This document shows, one piece after another, positions 36,595 to 44,266 of a stretch of DNA of 64,000 nucleotides. The notes beneath the pieces are model-generated. The model was not told where the DNA came from, did no database searches, and saw nothing but the letters and a program-made list of their open reading frames with translations. The DNA is from JAAXIE01 sp965204245 (lineage in GTDB: Bacteria > Chloroflexota > Dehalococcoidia > Lucifugimonadales > JAAXIE01), in the NCBI GenBank assembly GCA_965204245.1, contig CBDBED010000003.1, forward strand, positions 248,001 through 312,000, given 5' to 3'. Made by a program: the position numbers and the translations under genes. Position 1 is the stretch's first letter. Each line of letters begins with the position of its first letter.

Positions 36595-36723
36595 TAAGTT
36601 CGTGCGCTCCGGAGTCTTCAGAAGAGTGCGCGTCCGGCTATCTTTAACGGAGGCGGGGCTGCCACTATACTAGACGGCTGATTAGTGCGGCGACCCCCCT
36701 GTTGGGTAAGGCGAGGAATATTC

Positions 36724-37815
36724 ATGGACTTCAATATCGCTGTGATGCCCGGAGACGGCATCGGACCGGAAGTGGTTGCCCAAGGCGTGTCGGTGTTGCA
36801 GGCCGTGGGCAAGGCTTCAGGGCATAGTTTCAACCTGTCCTACCACGATGTAGGCGGCATATCCATCGACCGGCACGGGACTGCCCTCAGGGATGAAGAT
36901 CTGGACGAGGCGGCTGGGGCCGATGCCATACTCTTCGGCTCGGTGGGCGGCCCCAAGTGGGATGACCCCCAAGCTCCCACCCGCCCTGAAGACGGCCTTC
37001 TTGCGTTGCGCAAGAGGCTTGGCCTGTTCGCCAACCTTCGCCCCGTAAAGGTATTCCCCGCCTTGGTGGATGCCAGTGTCCTCAAGCCCAGCGTGCTTGA
37101 AGGCGTCGACGTGCTGGTAGTGCGTGAACTCACCGGTGGTATCTACTATGGACGTCCCCGGGGCCGCAAGCAGACCAAGCGAGGGTGGAGCGCCGTAGAC
37201 ACCATGCGTTACTCCGAGATGGAGATCGAGCGCGTGTTGCGCGTGGGGTTTGAATCGGCTCGGGAGCGCCGGAAACACCTCTGCTCAGTGGACAAGGCAA
37301 ATGTGCTTGAGACCTCCCGTCTATGGCGTCGCATTGCCACCGACTTGGCTGCTGAGTATCCCGATGTGACTCTGGAGCATATCCTAGTGGACACCTGCGC
37401 CATGCAACTCGTGCAGCGTCCCACACGGTTCGATGTGATAGTTGCCGAAAACACTTTCGGCGACATCCTTACTGATGAGGCGGCCGTCCTGTCGGCCTCC
37501 ATGGGCCTGCTGCCCTCGGCCAGTTTGGCGGGCGTGCCCGTGGCTGGAGCCACCACGATGGGAATGTACGAGCCAATACACGGGTCGGCTCCCGATATAG
37601 CTGGCAAGGGAATCGCCAACCCCATAGCCACGGTCCTGAGTGTCGCCCTGATGCTGCGTTACTCCTTGGGCCTCTCCGAAGAAGGGGCCATGGTGGAAGC
37701 AGCAGTGGAGAGGGTGTTACAGGAGGGCCATCGCACTCCTGATCTTGCTTCGCAGAACGACACAGCCCTAGGCACCGAAGAGATGGGCGCACGTATCCTC
37801 GATGCCTTGGCATAA
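36724..37815 (+). CDS. leuB: 3-isopropylmalate dehydrogenase
   Basis: The ATG 36724 behind GCGAGGAAT gives 363 residues, the usual LeuB length. GDGIGPEVV at the start, ELTGGIYYGRPRG, and the nucleotide-binding GSAPDIAGKGIANP identify the family. EPIHGSAPDIAG carries the NAD-type signature and fits LeuB better than NADP-isocitrate dehydrogenase. It oxidatively decarboxylates 3-isopropylmalate in leucine synthesis. Other leu genes are not adjacent. Confidence 0.95.
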   Translation: MDFNIAVMPGDGIGPEVVAQGVSVLQAVGKASGHSFNLSYHDVGGISIDRHGTALRDEDLDEAAGADAILFGSVGGPKWDDPQAPTRPEDGLLALRKRLGLFANLRPVKVFPALVDASVLKPSVLEGVDVLVVRELTGGIYYGRPRGRKQTKRGWSAVDTMRYSEMEIERVLRVGFESARERRKHLCSVDKANVLETSRLWRRIATDLAAEYPDVTLEHILVDTCAMQLVQRPTRFDVIVAENTFGDILTDEAAVLSASMGLLPSASLAGVPVAGATTMGMYEPIHGSAPDIAGKGIANPIATVLSVALMLRYSLGLSEEGAMVEAAVERVLQEGHRTPDLASQNDTALGTEEMGARILDALA

Positions 37816-37881
37816 CCCCATGTCCTCTGGCCAATTCCTTCCCGCATCCAGGCCGTTGTCTGTCGAGAAAGGTGCGCGCCT

Positions 37882-38958
37882 TTGAGCCTGCCGGTAGCCC
37901 TCGTAGTCTTTTTCGCCACCGCCTCTGTGGTCGTGTTCTGCGGGACAAAGCTGGCCAAGTACGGCGACCTCCTTGCAATCAAGACGGGTTGGGGCCGCCT
38001 CTGGGTGGGCACCCTTCTGCTGGCTGGCGCCACGTCGCTGCCGGAACTGGTCACCGGGGCTTCCGGCGCCCTTCTCGATGCCCCTGACTTGGTGAAGGGA
38101 AATGTGTTTGGGGCGAACATGGTGAACATGTTCGTCCTTGCCACTGTGTCCATGTTCTTTGGAGCAGCCGGCATCCTCCAGTTCAGTCCCTATGGCTCCT
38201 ATCCCCTGAGACTTCTGCGTACCATGGCTGCTGGTTCCCGGCGCTTCTTCGACGGCATCGCAAGGGAGCATGCCTATCTGGCCTCGGTGGGAGTATGTCT
38301 CACTGCCTTTGCTGGCATCATGACCGCGTTAGGGCCGGACGCTTCCTTTGCCCGTATGGGCATGGCCACTCCAATCATTCTGCTCCTCTATGTGGTCGGC
38401 ATGAGAGTTGTCTATGCAAAGCGCCCGCAGGATGAAGGAGAAGAAGATGAAGACGACACCTCCATCACCCTGAGACGAACATGGACATATTTCGGACTGG
38501 CTGCCGCAGGAGTGATTGCGTCTGCTTATTGGATGGCCTATAGCGCTGACCAGATAGCGGAAATCACTGGTCTGGGTGCTGGATTCGTAGGGGTGGTGGC
38601 AGTGGCGCTGGTGACCACACTGCCTGAGGCAACGGTCACTATTGCGTCCATTCGCATCGGGGCCATGGATTTAGCGGCTGGCAACGTCTACGGCAGCTGC
38701 GCCTTCAACGTGATGATTCTGGCCGTTGCCGACCCGTTCTATGGAGGCGGGGCCATTCTGAGCGCGACAAAAGCCGATGACTCCATAGTGGCTGCTAGTG
38801 CTTTCGCGGTGGCTCTGATGCTTATCGGCATGGCCCAGTTCACCCTGCGCCGTAGTGGCAAGGGTATTCTGCCGTCCCTTCCCGCGTCGGGGGCGATGTG
38901 CGCCGTGTACCTTGCCGGCCTCTACGTGATTTATTTCCTCGAACAACGCGTGAACTGA
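37882..38958 (+). CDS. Sodium/calcium exchanger family (CaCA) membrane protein
   Basis: This 358-residue protein has about ten membrane segments in two inverted halves. Each half has the ion-binding alpha-repeat: GATSLPELVTGASGAL near residue 50 with KGNVFGANMVN, and TTLPEATVTIASIRIG near 250 with AGNVYGSCAFN. It probably exchanges Na+ or H+ for Ca2+ or a related cation. A charged cytoplasmic loop (EGEEDEDD) separates the halves. The TTG start follows GAGAAAGG, 66 bases after leuB. Confidence 0.87.
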   Translation: MSLPVALVVFFATASVVVFCGTKLAKYGDLLAIKTGWGRLWVGTLLLAGATSLPELVTGASGALLDAPDLVKGNVFGANMVNMFVLATVSMFFGAAGILQFSPYGSYPLRLLRTMAAGSRRFFDGIAREHAYLASVGVCLTAFAGIMTALGPDASFARMGMATPIILLLYVVGMRVVYAKRPQDEGEEDEDDTSITLRRTWTYFGLAAAGVIASAYWMAYSADQIAEITGLGAGFVGVVAVALVTTLPEATVTIASIRIGAMDLAAGNVYGSCAFNVMILAVADPFYGGGAILSATKADDSIVAASAFAVALMLIGMAQFTLRRSGKGILPSLPASGAMCAVYLAGLYVIYFLEQRVN

Positions 38959-38969
38959 GCGGGTTTCGA

Positions 38970-39455
38970 CTACACGGATGCCCCTGGGAAGCGGGCGATT
39001 TCCACGAACTCGCCTTCGTCGTCAGACCAGTCGAAGAGGGCTGCTTCCACTACCCGCTCTCCATCAATGCCAATCACCAACTGCTGCACGGGGTAGGCAG
39101 GCCCCTCGCCCCATGGGTCTTGTGCCACTTGTCTGTCGGTGGGTGAGAAATAGGCCTGCCCGTTGGGGTGAGAGTGATAGATGATCCGGGGAGGGGTGTC
39201 GCCATCCAGGGTCCGGTTCAACTCCAGCAGGTCGGTGGCGGAGAACACATAAGCCGTCTCTGCTCCCCGCTCTGAAGCGATGGGGTGTCCTCCTGCTTCC
39301 TGCACGTTGTCGCACCTCCGCACGGCCGACACTTCAGCGCCATCCCGGGCACCCACCAGCCACCCGCAACACTCGTGAGGGAATGAGGCCCGGGCCTCCC
39401 GGAACACTTCATCCAATATGTGTTGGGGAATAGCGAGCGGTGCAGGCTCTGGCAT
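38970..39455 (-). CDS. JAMM/Mov34-type metalloprotease
   Basis: The protein has 161 residues with the JAMM motif HSHPNGQAYFSPTD (HxH-x7-SxxD) and an upstream acidic residue in PHECCGWLVG. This is the short bacterial M67 group, like Mec+/QbsD, which trims C-terminal tails of ubiquitin-like sulfur carriers. No ThiS/MoaD or ThiF/MoeB homologue lies next to it, so its partner is unknown. An SD (AAGGAGG) precedes the ATG. Confidence 0.87.
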   Translation of the reverse strand: MPEPAPLAIPQHILDEVFREARASFPHECCGWLVGARDGAEVSAVRRCDNVQEAGGHPIASERGAETAYVFSATDLLELNRTLDGDTPPRIIYHSHPNGQAYFSPTDRQVAQDPWGEGPAYPVQQLVIGIDGERVVEAALFDWSDDEGEFVEIARFPGASV

Positions 39456-39588
39456 GGACTGTTCCTCCTTGGCGTCAATGCTCCCCGAGACAAGGGAGAG
39501 CAGATATGGGAGAGCTTCCGTAGGCTGTTCCGGCGATGTGACGGACTGAAGGATAGCAGACTTGTGCCATGGGTTGTCCCGCCTTCCC

Positions 39589-39618
39589 TTGACAAATCCG
39601 ACAAGTGGGGTCTAGCAT
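39589..39618 (+). promoter_or_regulatory. Sigma-70 type promoter for the structured-RNA candidate
   Basis: TTGACA at 39589-39594, an 18-base spacer, then TAGCAT at 39613-39618. The predicted transcript would begin near 39625 and end at the terminator at 39894-39932. Confidence 0.5.
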
Positions 39619-39701
39619 CGCGATTGACCGCTGGTTGCGGGACTCTGGCACGAGGGTCTCCTAGCCTCTGCGGAGGCGGGAGGTAGAAGGAGGTGATCTA
39701 T

Positions 39702-39764
39702 ATGAAACATAATTTAGGTCAAAGGGGCGATGGTAAACATCTGTCGAGGTGTGACAGCGACTAG
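39702..39764 (+). CDS. 20-codon ORF with a near-perfect SD inside the RNA candidate
   Basis: AAGGAGGTGATC, complementary to the 16S rRNA 3' end over 12 bases, stands 3 bases before this ATG. The ORF reads MKHNLGQRGDGKHLSRCDSD and then TAG. It covers the left arm of the 17-bp inverted repeat, so translation would melt the RNA structure. This suggests a leader-peptide or translation-sensing arrangement. It could instead be the truncated start of a lost gene. Confidence 0.4.
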   Translation: MKHNLGQRGDGKHLSRCDSD

Positions 39765-39893
39765 CGTACCCAAGACACCGGCGGGAACGTCTAGTCCGCC
39801 GGTCGGGCCCAGGCAAATGTTTACCATCGCCCCCGGGCCCAGATGAAAGCCAATGACCCGGCCAGCCAAAAGCAAGAGCCGGTGAGGCGCAAC

Positions 39894-39932
39894 AAACCGC
39901 TTCTCTCGCTGAGAGAGGCGGTTTTTGTTTTG
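39894..39932 (+). terminator. Rho-independent terminator
   Basis: AAACCGCTTCTCTC (39894-39907) pairs with GAGAGAGGCGGTTT (39911-39924) around a three-base loop, with one T-G pair, followed by TTGTTTT. Confidence 0.9.
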
Positions 39933-40002
39933 TAGTTGCTATCTGGATGTCGGTGGTACGGTATGTATCGCTAGAGTTCCCCGGGGTCCACTATGGGACT
40001 GT

Positions 40003-40185
40003 TCAGCGTCGGGACCGGAGGAGCCAGACTAGGTTCATCGCAACTAAACCTGCGGCTGTGAACCAGAGAAGGGTACCGAGGGTGGGGTTGACCTGCAGTC
40101 CTATGCCCAGCCCCAAGTAGAACACTACCACCGCCAACAGGAATAGCAGGATGTGGCCAGCGATTCTGAGTGCATTAGGTGTCAT
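40003..40185 (-). CDS. Small two-segment membrane protein
   Basis: The 60-residue frame has two hydrophobic stretches (about 8-28 and 36-56) with Arg-Arg at the cytoplasmic-looking C-terminus. I recognise no family. Composition is clearly membrane-protein-like, which supports it as a real gene despite its length. It lies 50 bases downstream of the leftward LLM gene and may be co-transcribed. Confidence 0.5.
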   Translation of the reverse strand: MTPNALRIAGHILLFLLAVVVFYLGLGIGLQVNPTLGTLLWFTAAGLVAMNLVWLLRSRR

Positions 40186-40237
40186 CGCCCGTCCACCTTA
40201 CCGCTGCCCCGATGAGCGTTACAAGTACGCAGGCAGC

Positions 40238-41167
40238 CTACTTCTTGTGGAAGCGTGGAATGACCTCGCGTCCCAGTAGCTCCAGTTGCTCGATGGCTTG
40301 GTCCGGAGGGCAGAGGGGGCGGGCTACGAACTTGGAGGCCCCCGCATCGAGGTAGCGTTGCAGGGTTTCGGATACCTGATCGGGGGTGCCTAAGGCACTG
40401 TATTCGGTGAAGTGGGCATCGGGGCGGGCTCGCGTGATGTAGGGTTCCCCGGCGATGGCAGCTTCCTCGGAAGTCGGCGCAATGTAGAAGCCCACCAGTG
40501 CCCCGATGTGGTCGTCGTCCACGGTGCGGCCCAACTCGGCGGCGGTGGCGAAGACGATGTCGACCCCTTCCTCGACCTCCTGTGGGGTGGCGGCCGAGAC
40601 CAGCCAACCGTCGGCAAGGCGGCCCACGCGGCGGGCGGCTGCCTTGCTGCGACCTCCCACCCAGAGGGGCATCAGGGGTTGCTGCACAGGTTTGGGGGTG
40701 ACGCTGACCTCGTTGAGGGTGAAGAACTCGCCGTGATGGGTGACGAAGTCCTCGCTCCATAGACGGCGCATTACTTCCATGGCCTCGTCGCAGCGGCGGC
40801 CCCGGTCCTCCTTGGAGACACCGCAGGCCTCGTATTCGCGGGGGTCCTCCTGGCCTAGGCCGACGGCGGGGAGGAAGCGACCGTTGGAGAGGTGGTCGAG
40901 GGTGGCCATCTCCTTGGCCAGGACGACGGGATTGCGCAGGGGGAGTTGGGTGACGGCGGTGCCGAATTTCATCTTTTCGGAATAAGCAGCGACCATGGAC
41001 ATGGCGATCATGGGCTCCGGGGCATAGCGCTCTGTGACTACGCGATCGGAGAACCAGATGGAGTCGTAGCCATAGCGGTCTCCGACTTCCACCAAATCGC
41101 GGAAAAACTGGCGGCCCTGATTCTCCTCGGGGAAGGCCCCCGGCATGTAGCCGATCCTGATGCTCAT
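40238..41167 (-). CDS. LLM-class (luciferase-like) F420-type oxidoreductase
   Basis: From ATG 41167, with AAGGAG at good spacing, the protein has 309 residues. It is a bacterial-luciferase-like TIM barrel: SIRIGYMPGAFPEENQG, YDSIWFSDRVV, KMKFGTAVTQLPLRNPVVLA, HLSNGRFLPAVGLG, and PLWVGGRSKAAARRVGRLAD. Members use F420 or FMN for hydride transfer or monooxygenation of small organic compounds. The substrate is unknown. A second member is at 61.8 kb. Confidence 0.88.
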   Translation of the reverse strand: MSIRIGYMPGAFPEENQGRQFFRDLVEVGDRYGYDSIWFSDRVVTERYAPEPMIAMSMVAAYSEKMKFGTAVTQLPLRNPVVLAKEMATLDHLSNGRFLPAVGLGQEDPREYEACGVSKEDRGRRCDEAMEVMRRLWSEDFVTHHGEFFTLNEVSVTPKPVQQPLMPLWVGGRSKAAARRVGRLADGWLVSAATPQEVEEGVDIVFATAAELGRTVDDDHIGALVGFYIAPTSEEAAIAGEPYITRARPDAHFTEYSALGTPDQVSETLQRYLDAGASKFVARPLCPPDQAIEQLELLGREVIPRFHKK

Positions 41168-41341
41168 GGAATGCTCCTTCCTGGGTCCCCGTTCACGCTC
41201 ACAAGGGGTTGCTCGCAAAGGCTCCGGCCAACCTTAATTGCATTGTAAGGCATTGTGTGGTGTCTTGCTGTCTTCCCTGGGATAGGGTGCCCTGATGGAA
41301 GGGCATGGACACGGTCAGCAGGCGTCGTCATAATCGGGCGT

Positions 41342-41731
41342 GTGGCACCAATCCCGCGAAAGTATGTGGCGGCCTACGCCCTGCTATTCGTCTTATCGGT
41401 GGCCGTTGCCATTGCGGGCGCTGTTGCGGAAGGCGGACCATGGGTTGAAATGGTCCTCCAGACGGGGCGTAATTTGGAGCCCCTTGCTGTCGTAGCGGCG
41501 CCGGTAGCCTATGGTATAGTGGAGTTGATAACCATGCTGGCAGAGATATTCCTAAGGAAGCGGGAAGAGAAGGGGCGAGTCGAGGGCCTAGCTGAGGGCT
41601 TAGCTGAAGGCCTGGAAGAGGGGCGCACTGAAGGCCGCTCGGAGACGCTAGACCTCATCGAGTCGGAGTTGGGGCTTACGCCGGAACAGCGGAAGGCCAT
41701 TGAAGAAACTCTGAGAGCCCGCGACAAATAG
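41342..41731 (+). CDS. Small membrane protein with a Glu-Gly heptad-like repeat tail
   Basis: Starting at the GTG 41342 gives about 129 residues. Two hydrophobic segments (about 10-28 and 42-65) are followed by a charged region. A tandem repeat (EGLAEGLAEGLEEGRTEG) leads into a short helical end (LTPEQRKAIEETL). The repeat resembles the RxEGxxEG tails seen in Rpn/PD-(D/E)XK transposase proteins and other small helical proteins, but no such domain is present. Function unknown. It ends just before a strong terminator. Confidence 0.55.
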   Translation: MAPIPRKYVAAYALLFVLSVAVAIAGAVAEGGPWVEMVLQTGRNLEPLAVVAAPVAYGIVELITMLAEIFLRKREEKGRVEGLAEGLAEGLEEGRTEGRSETLDLIESELGLTPEQRKAIEETLRARDK

Positions 41732-41753
41732 CTTCCGGGCGGACCGGGACACA

Positions 41754-41794
41754 AGAGCCCTAGCAGACGAGGTCTGCTGGGGCTCTTTGATTTT
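41754..41794 (+). terminator. Rho-independent terminator
   Basis: AGAGCCCTAGCAGAC (41754-41768) pairs with GTCTGCTGGGGCTCT (41772-41786) with one T-G pair around loop GAG, followed by TTGATTTT. Confidence 0.8.
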
Positions 41795-41811
41795 CTGGGG
41801 TGGGAGGAGGT

Positions 41812-42753
41812 TTAAGGGGTCACCATCTCGATGCCGAGTTCCTTGCGGGCTTCGTTGATGTGGTCGCGGATGCGCTCCCGCAGCGGGGGCAATTCGTAGT
41901 TCATGTCCGCGAGCATGCGGCTGTTGTCCACCAGATAGACATGGGGCACGGGGCGGTTGCCGAAAGTGATCTCGGCATGGGGGATGAACTCGCGGACGAT
42001 GTCCGCCATCTCGCCCACGGTGGCCAAATGGCCTCCGCTGATGTAGACGGGGTGGCGCAGGGAGTCGCTGAGTATGGCGCGCACGAAGATTTCGGCGGCG
42101 TCATCGACGTAAATCATGGGTGAGGGCTCGGAGGGGTCTGAAGGTATGTGGATGGGCTTGCCCCCGGCGGGGTTGGACATCAGGAGCCCGCCGATGAGGC
42201 CCGTCATGCCGGTGAAGCGTCCGTGTCCGAAGACGGTGCAGATGCGGATGCCCCGCAGATCGAGGCCGTACATGTCACGGTACTTGGCGGCAGCAAAGTC
42301 GTTGACCGCCTTGGTCATGCCGTAGACGTTGACGGGGTTGGAGAGGTCGTCCTCGCTGATGGGGCGCTGCCCAAAGGTGTCCTGAACGCCATAGACGGCA
42401 ATGGACGAGGCATACACCACGCGCTCGATGCCGGTCCAGCGGGCGACCTCAAAGACGTTGTTGGCCCCTTGGATGTTGACGTGGAGGCCGTGGCCGGGGC
42501 GGTCCTCGCTGGCGGGGGGCAGCAGGGCGGCGAGATGGATGATGCGGGATATTTTGTGGGTGTTGACGGCCTCCATAAGCTGTGCCATCTCGGTGACATC
42601 GCCTCGGTAGAAGGGGACAGCGTTCATGGCGGAGTCAAGGCCGGGCCGGGGAGGTGCGAGGTCGAAGGAAACGACCTCCTGCCCGCGGTCAAGCAGCTTG
42701 CGAATGATGCGGGCCCCGATGAAGCCGGTGCCTCCGGTAACCATGATCGTCAT
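41812..42753 (-). CDS. NAD-dependent epimerase/dehydratase (extended SDR)
   Basis: This 313-residue extended SDR has VTGGTGFIGARI at the N-terminus, IIHLAALLPP, YASSIAVYG and catalytic Tyr/Lys in VYGMTKAVN. Its C-terminal third has SGGHLATVGEMADIV. It resembles nucleotide-sugar or aldose-type epimerases, but its substrate is unknown and it has no sugar-pathway neighbours. The three-unit repeat array lies 100 bases upstream on the side from which it is transcribed, so the array could lie in its 5' leader. Confidence 0.83.
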   Translation of the reverse strand: MTIMVTGGTGFIGARIIRKLLDRGQEVVSFDLAPPRPGLDSAMNAVPFYRGDVTEMAQLMEAVNTHKISRIIHLAALLPPASEDRPGHGLHVNIQGANNVFEVARWTGIERVVYASSIAVYGVQDTFGQRPISEDDLSNPVNVYGMTKAVNDFAAAKYRDMYGLDLRGIRICTVFGHGRFTGMTGLIGGLLMSNPAGGKPIHIPSDPSEPSPMIYVDDAAEIFVRAILSDSLRHPVYISGGHLATVGEMADIVREFIPHAEITFGNRPVPHVYLVDNSRMLADMNYELPPLRERIRDHINEARKELGIEMVTP

Positions 42754-42855
42754 AGGTGGGTGCGCTCCTCTTGGTGGGCTGGGTCGTGGCTCATGATACT
42801 AAGGGGCTAGGGAGAAGGAAAGGGGCGGTCATGGGCAGGTCTGCAAGGGCGACAC

Positions 42856-43388
42856 GTTCCACGCCAGATAGGGCGTGGAACTCCGTCCGTAGCTGTGGGC
42901 GGATTGTTTGTATCTGGGAAGCGTTCCATTCGTTCCACTGCCGTAGCTGGCTCGTATTGGACCAACTAGTTCCACGGAAGGGCATTGCGGGGGCTGGAGA
43001 GTTAGCGGATTCCGTCGTGGCGTGGTGTGGGGGTGTTGGTCGGTTGGCACCCACGGGCCAGATAGGGAGGGCGATACTCGTGCTACGCTTCTCGTATCTG
43101 AAAAATGCCGATTCGTATCTGAAAAGAGTAGCATTAGTAGCATGGTCGTAGCTGGGCCGTAGCTGACACATGTGTAGCATGGGCGGTTGAATGGCGGGGA
43201 TTGAGGGGTTGGCGGATTTCGTCGTGGTGTGGAGAGGGAGTCTTGGGCGGGCTGTGTCGCGGGGCCAGATAGGAAGGCATTCGACATTTCGACACTCTTC
43301 GTATCTGGAGAAAGGTTGTTTGTATCTGGCAGGTGTCGAATCTGTCGAGTGGCCGTAGCTGGGTCGTAGCTGACGGATGTGTCGAATG
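42856..43388. repeat. Three-unit tandem array with conserved anchors and unit-specific repeated words
   Basis: Units begin at GCCAGATA at 42863, 43057 and 43264 (periods 194 and 207). Each then carries GTATCTG or GTAGCTG anchors in the same order and a 3' spacer containing GCGGATT(C/T)CGTCGTGG in units 1 and 2. Unit-specific words are GTTCCAC (42856, 42932, 42969; inverted at 42875), GTAGCAT (43128, 43137, 43174; inverted near 43081) and GTGTCGAAT (43333, 43379; inverted at 43279 and 43288). Both minus-strand frames are open but unit lengths do not keep frame. I read it as non-coding. Confidence 0.75.
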
Positions 43389-43557
43389 AAGGGTCGGATG
43401 GGGAGGGATTGGGAATTGACGGAATGGCAGCATATTGATGTCCATGCGGCCGCTTTCCGGGTGGGTGGGAACAATGTCCCGTATGCTGAGATGGTTGGGT
43501 TGGTTTCACTGGTCCTTCCTAGGAAATATGGTTAGGGGCTCCGGGTGCGTGTTTCCC

Positions 43558-43596
43558 AAAAAAGCTGGGGCCGACCTTTCGGGATCAGTCCCCAGC
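43558..43596 (-). terminator. Rho-independent terminator behind the HigBA genes
   Basis: On the minus strand, GCTGGGG (43596-43590) pairs with CCCCAGC (43570-43564), with a smaller inner hairpin, followed by six T (43563-43558). Confidence 0.75.
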
Positions 43597-43609
43597 GCCC
43601 TCTGACAGG

Positions 43610-43638
43610 ATAATAGAATATATGTTTGGGATTGTCAA
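43610..43638 (-). promoter_or_regulatory. Sigma-70 type promoter reading toward the repeat array
   Basis: On the minus strand, TTGACA at 43638-43633, a 17-base spacer, then TATTAT at 43615-43610. The predicted start (about 43603) is only some seven bases before the terminator hairpin. Confidence 0.6.
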
Positions 43639-43679
43639 TGAGCGGAAAGTGGCTGCTTGGAGTGTCCGGTTGGATCGGC

Positions 43680-43964
43680 TTAGCGAGTGACGGAGAGGCG
43701 GAGCTCGAGGGTGTCCAGGACGCGAAAGAGGGTGTCGATCCGGGGGTTGCCTTCGCTGGAGAGGGCGCGGTAGAGGGCTTGGCGTCCAAGTCCGGTGTCG
43801 GCGGCGATGGCGGTCATGCCCTTGGCGCGAGCGACGTTGCCCAAGGCCTTCACAAAGTAGTGGGGGTCATTTTCTTCCAAGGCCGCGTTGAGGTAGGCGA
43901 CCATAGCCTCGTCGCTATCGAGAATCTCGGTGATGTCCCAAGGGGTGTATTGTTCGTTGTTCAT
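43680..43964 (-). CDS. Addiction-module antitoxin, HigA2-like HTH protein
   Basis: From ATG 43964, with TAGGAGA upstream, the protein has 94 residues. It reads TPWDITEILDSDEAMVAYLN, then HYFVKALGNVARAKGMTAIA and an HTH in TGLGRQALYRALSSEGNP. This is the pattern of the short antidote partner to HigB/RelE-type toxins. It should bind the toxin and repress its own operon. The toxin gene lies directly upstream (8-base gap), the higBA order. Confidence 0.87.
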   Translation of the reverse strand: MNNEQYTPWDITEILDSDEAMVAYLNAALEENDPHYFVKALGNVARAKGMTAIAADTGLGRQALYRALSSEGNPRIDTLFRVLDTLELRLSVTR

Positions 43965-43972
43965 GGGGTCTC

Positions 43973-44266
43973 CTAAAGTTCTTCTGTCATGCGCTGAGCC
44001 CGGGCGATATCCTGCTGCTGGGTGTCCTTGTTGCCTCCGCAAAGAAGGACCACAACAGTGCGCTCGCGGATAGTGTAGTAGACCCGGTAGCCTGGGCCTC
44101 GGTTGATTCGGAGCTCACTGACGGCCCCTCCAACGGACCTGTGGTCGCCGAAGTTGCCTTCCGCAATTCGATCGATGCGTACTGCAATGTATGCACGTGC
44201 TTGGTGATCGTGCAGGTCTCGGAGCCAGCGTCGGAAGGCTTGGCTCGCAATGACCTCGTATTCCAT
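43973..44266 (-). CDS. RelE/HigB-family toxin
   Basis: This 97-residue protein has WLRDLHDHQARAYIAVRIDR and NFGDHRSVGGAVSELRINRG, then PGYRVYYT and VVLLCGGNKDTQQQDI. This is the usual pattern of phage-derived HigB-type addiction-module killer proteins, which cleave mRNA on the ribosome. It is the first gene of a two-gene operon with its antitoxin. Its stop codon lies within the antitoxin's SD region, so the two are coupled. Confidence 0.87.
   Translation of the reverse strand: MEYEVIASQAFRRWLRDLHDHQARAYIAVRIDRIAEGNFGDHRSVGGAVSELRINRGPGYRVYYTIRERTVVVLLCGGNKDTQQQDIARAQRMTEEL

Larger units (their letters stand above)
39625..39932 (+). ncRNA. Candidate structured RNA of unknown class
   Basis: A perfect 17-bp inverted repeat (39724-39740 with 39817-39833) encloses three elements. 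One is a hairpin CTGTC/GACAG (39741-39757). The others are GACTAG/CTAGTC (39759-39764 with 39791-39796) and CCGGCG/CGCCGG (39778-39783 with 39797-39802), whose order makes an H-type pseudoknot. A CCGGG/CCCGG hairpin follows, then a strong terminator. It has its own promoter and no protein gene downstream on this strand. It does not match tmRNA, RNase P, 6S or SRP RNA as I know them. Confidence 0.45.

Noticed and set aside
39625..39932. tmRNA or RNase P RNA
   Set aside because: No tRNA-like acceptor end or tag ORF of tmRNA, and no conserved RNase P core motifs are visible.
42856..43388. CRISPR array
   Set aside because: Units are about 200 bp with multiple short anchors, not 25-40 bp repeats with equal spacers, and there are no cas genes.
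42791..43509. Two long overlapping minus-strand frames across the repeat array, read as repeat proteins
   Set aside because: Unit length 194 is not a multiple of three, the two frames overlap fully, and no SD or start is well placed. The conserved anchors are better explained as DNA or RNA elements.
43532..43789. 85-codon minus-strand frame
   Set aside because: It overlaps the antitoxin gene, crosses the terminator and the promoter, and has no recognisable protein character.
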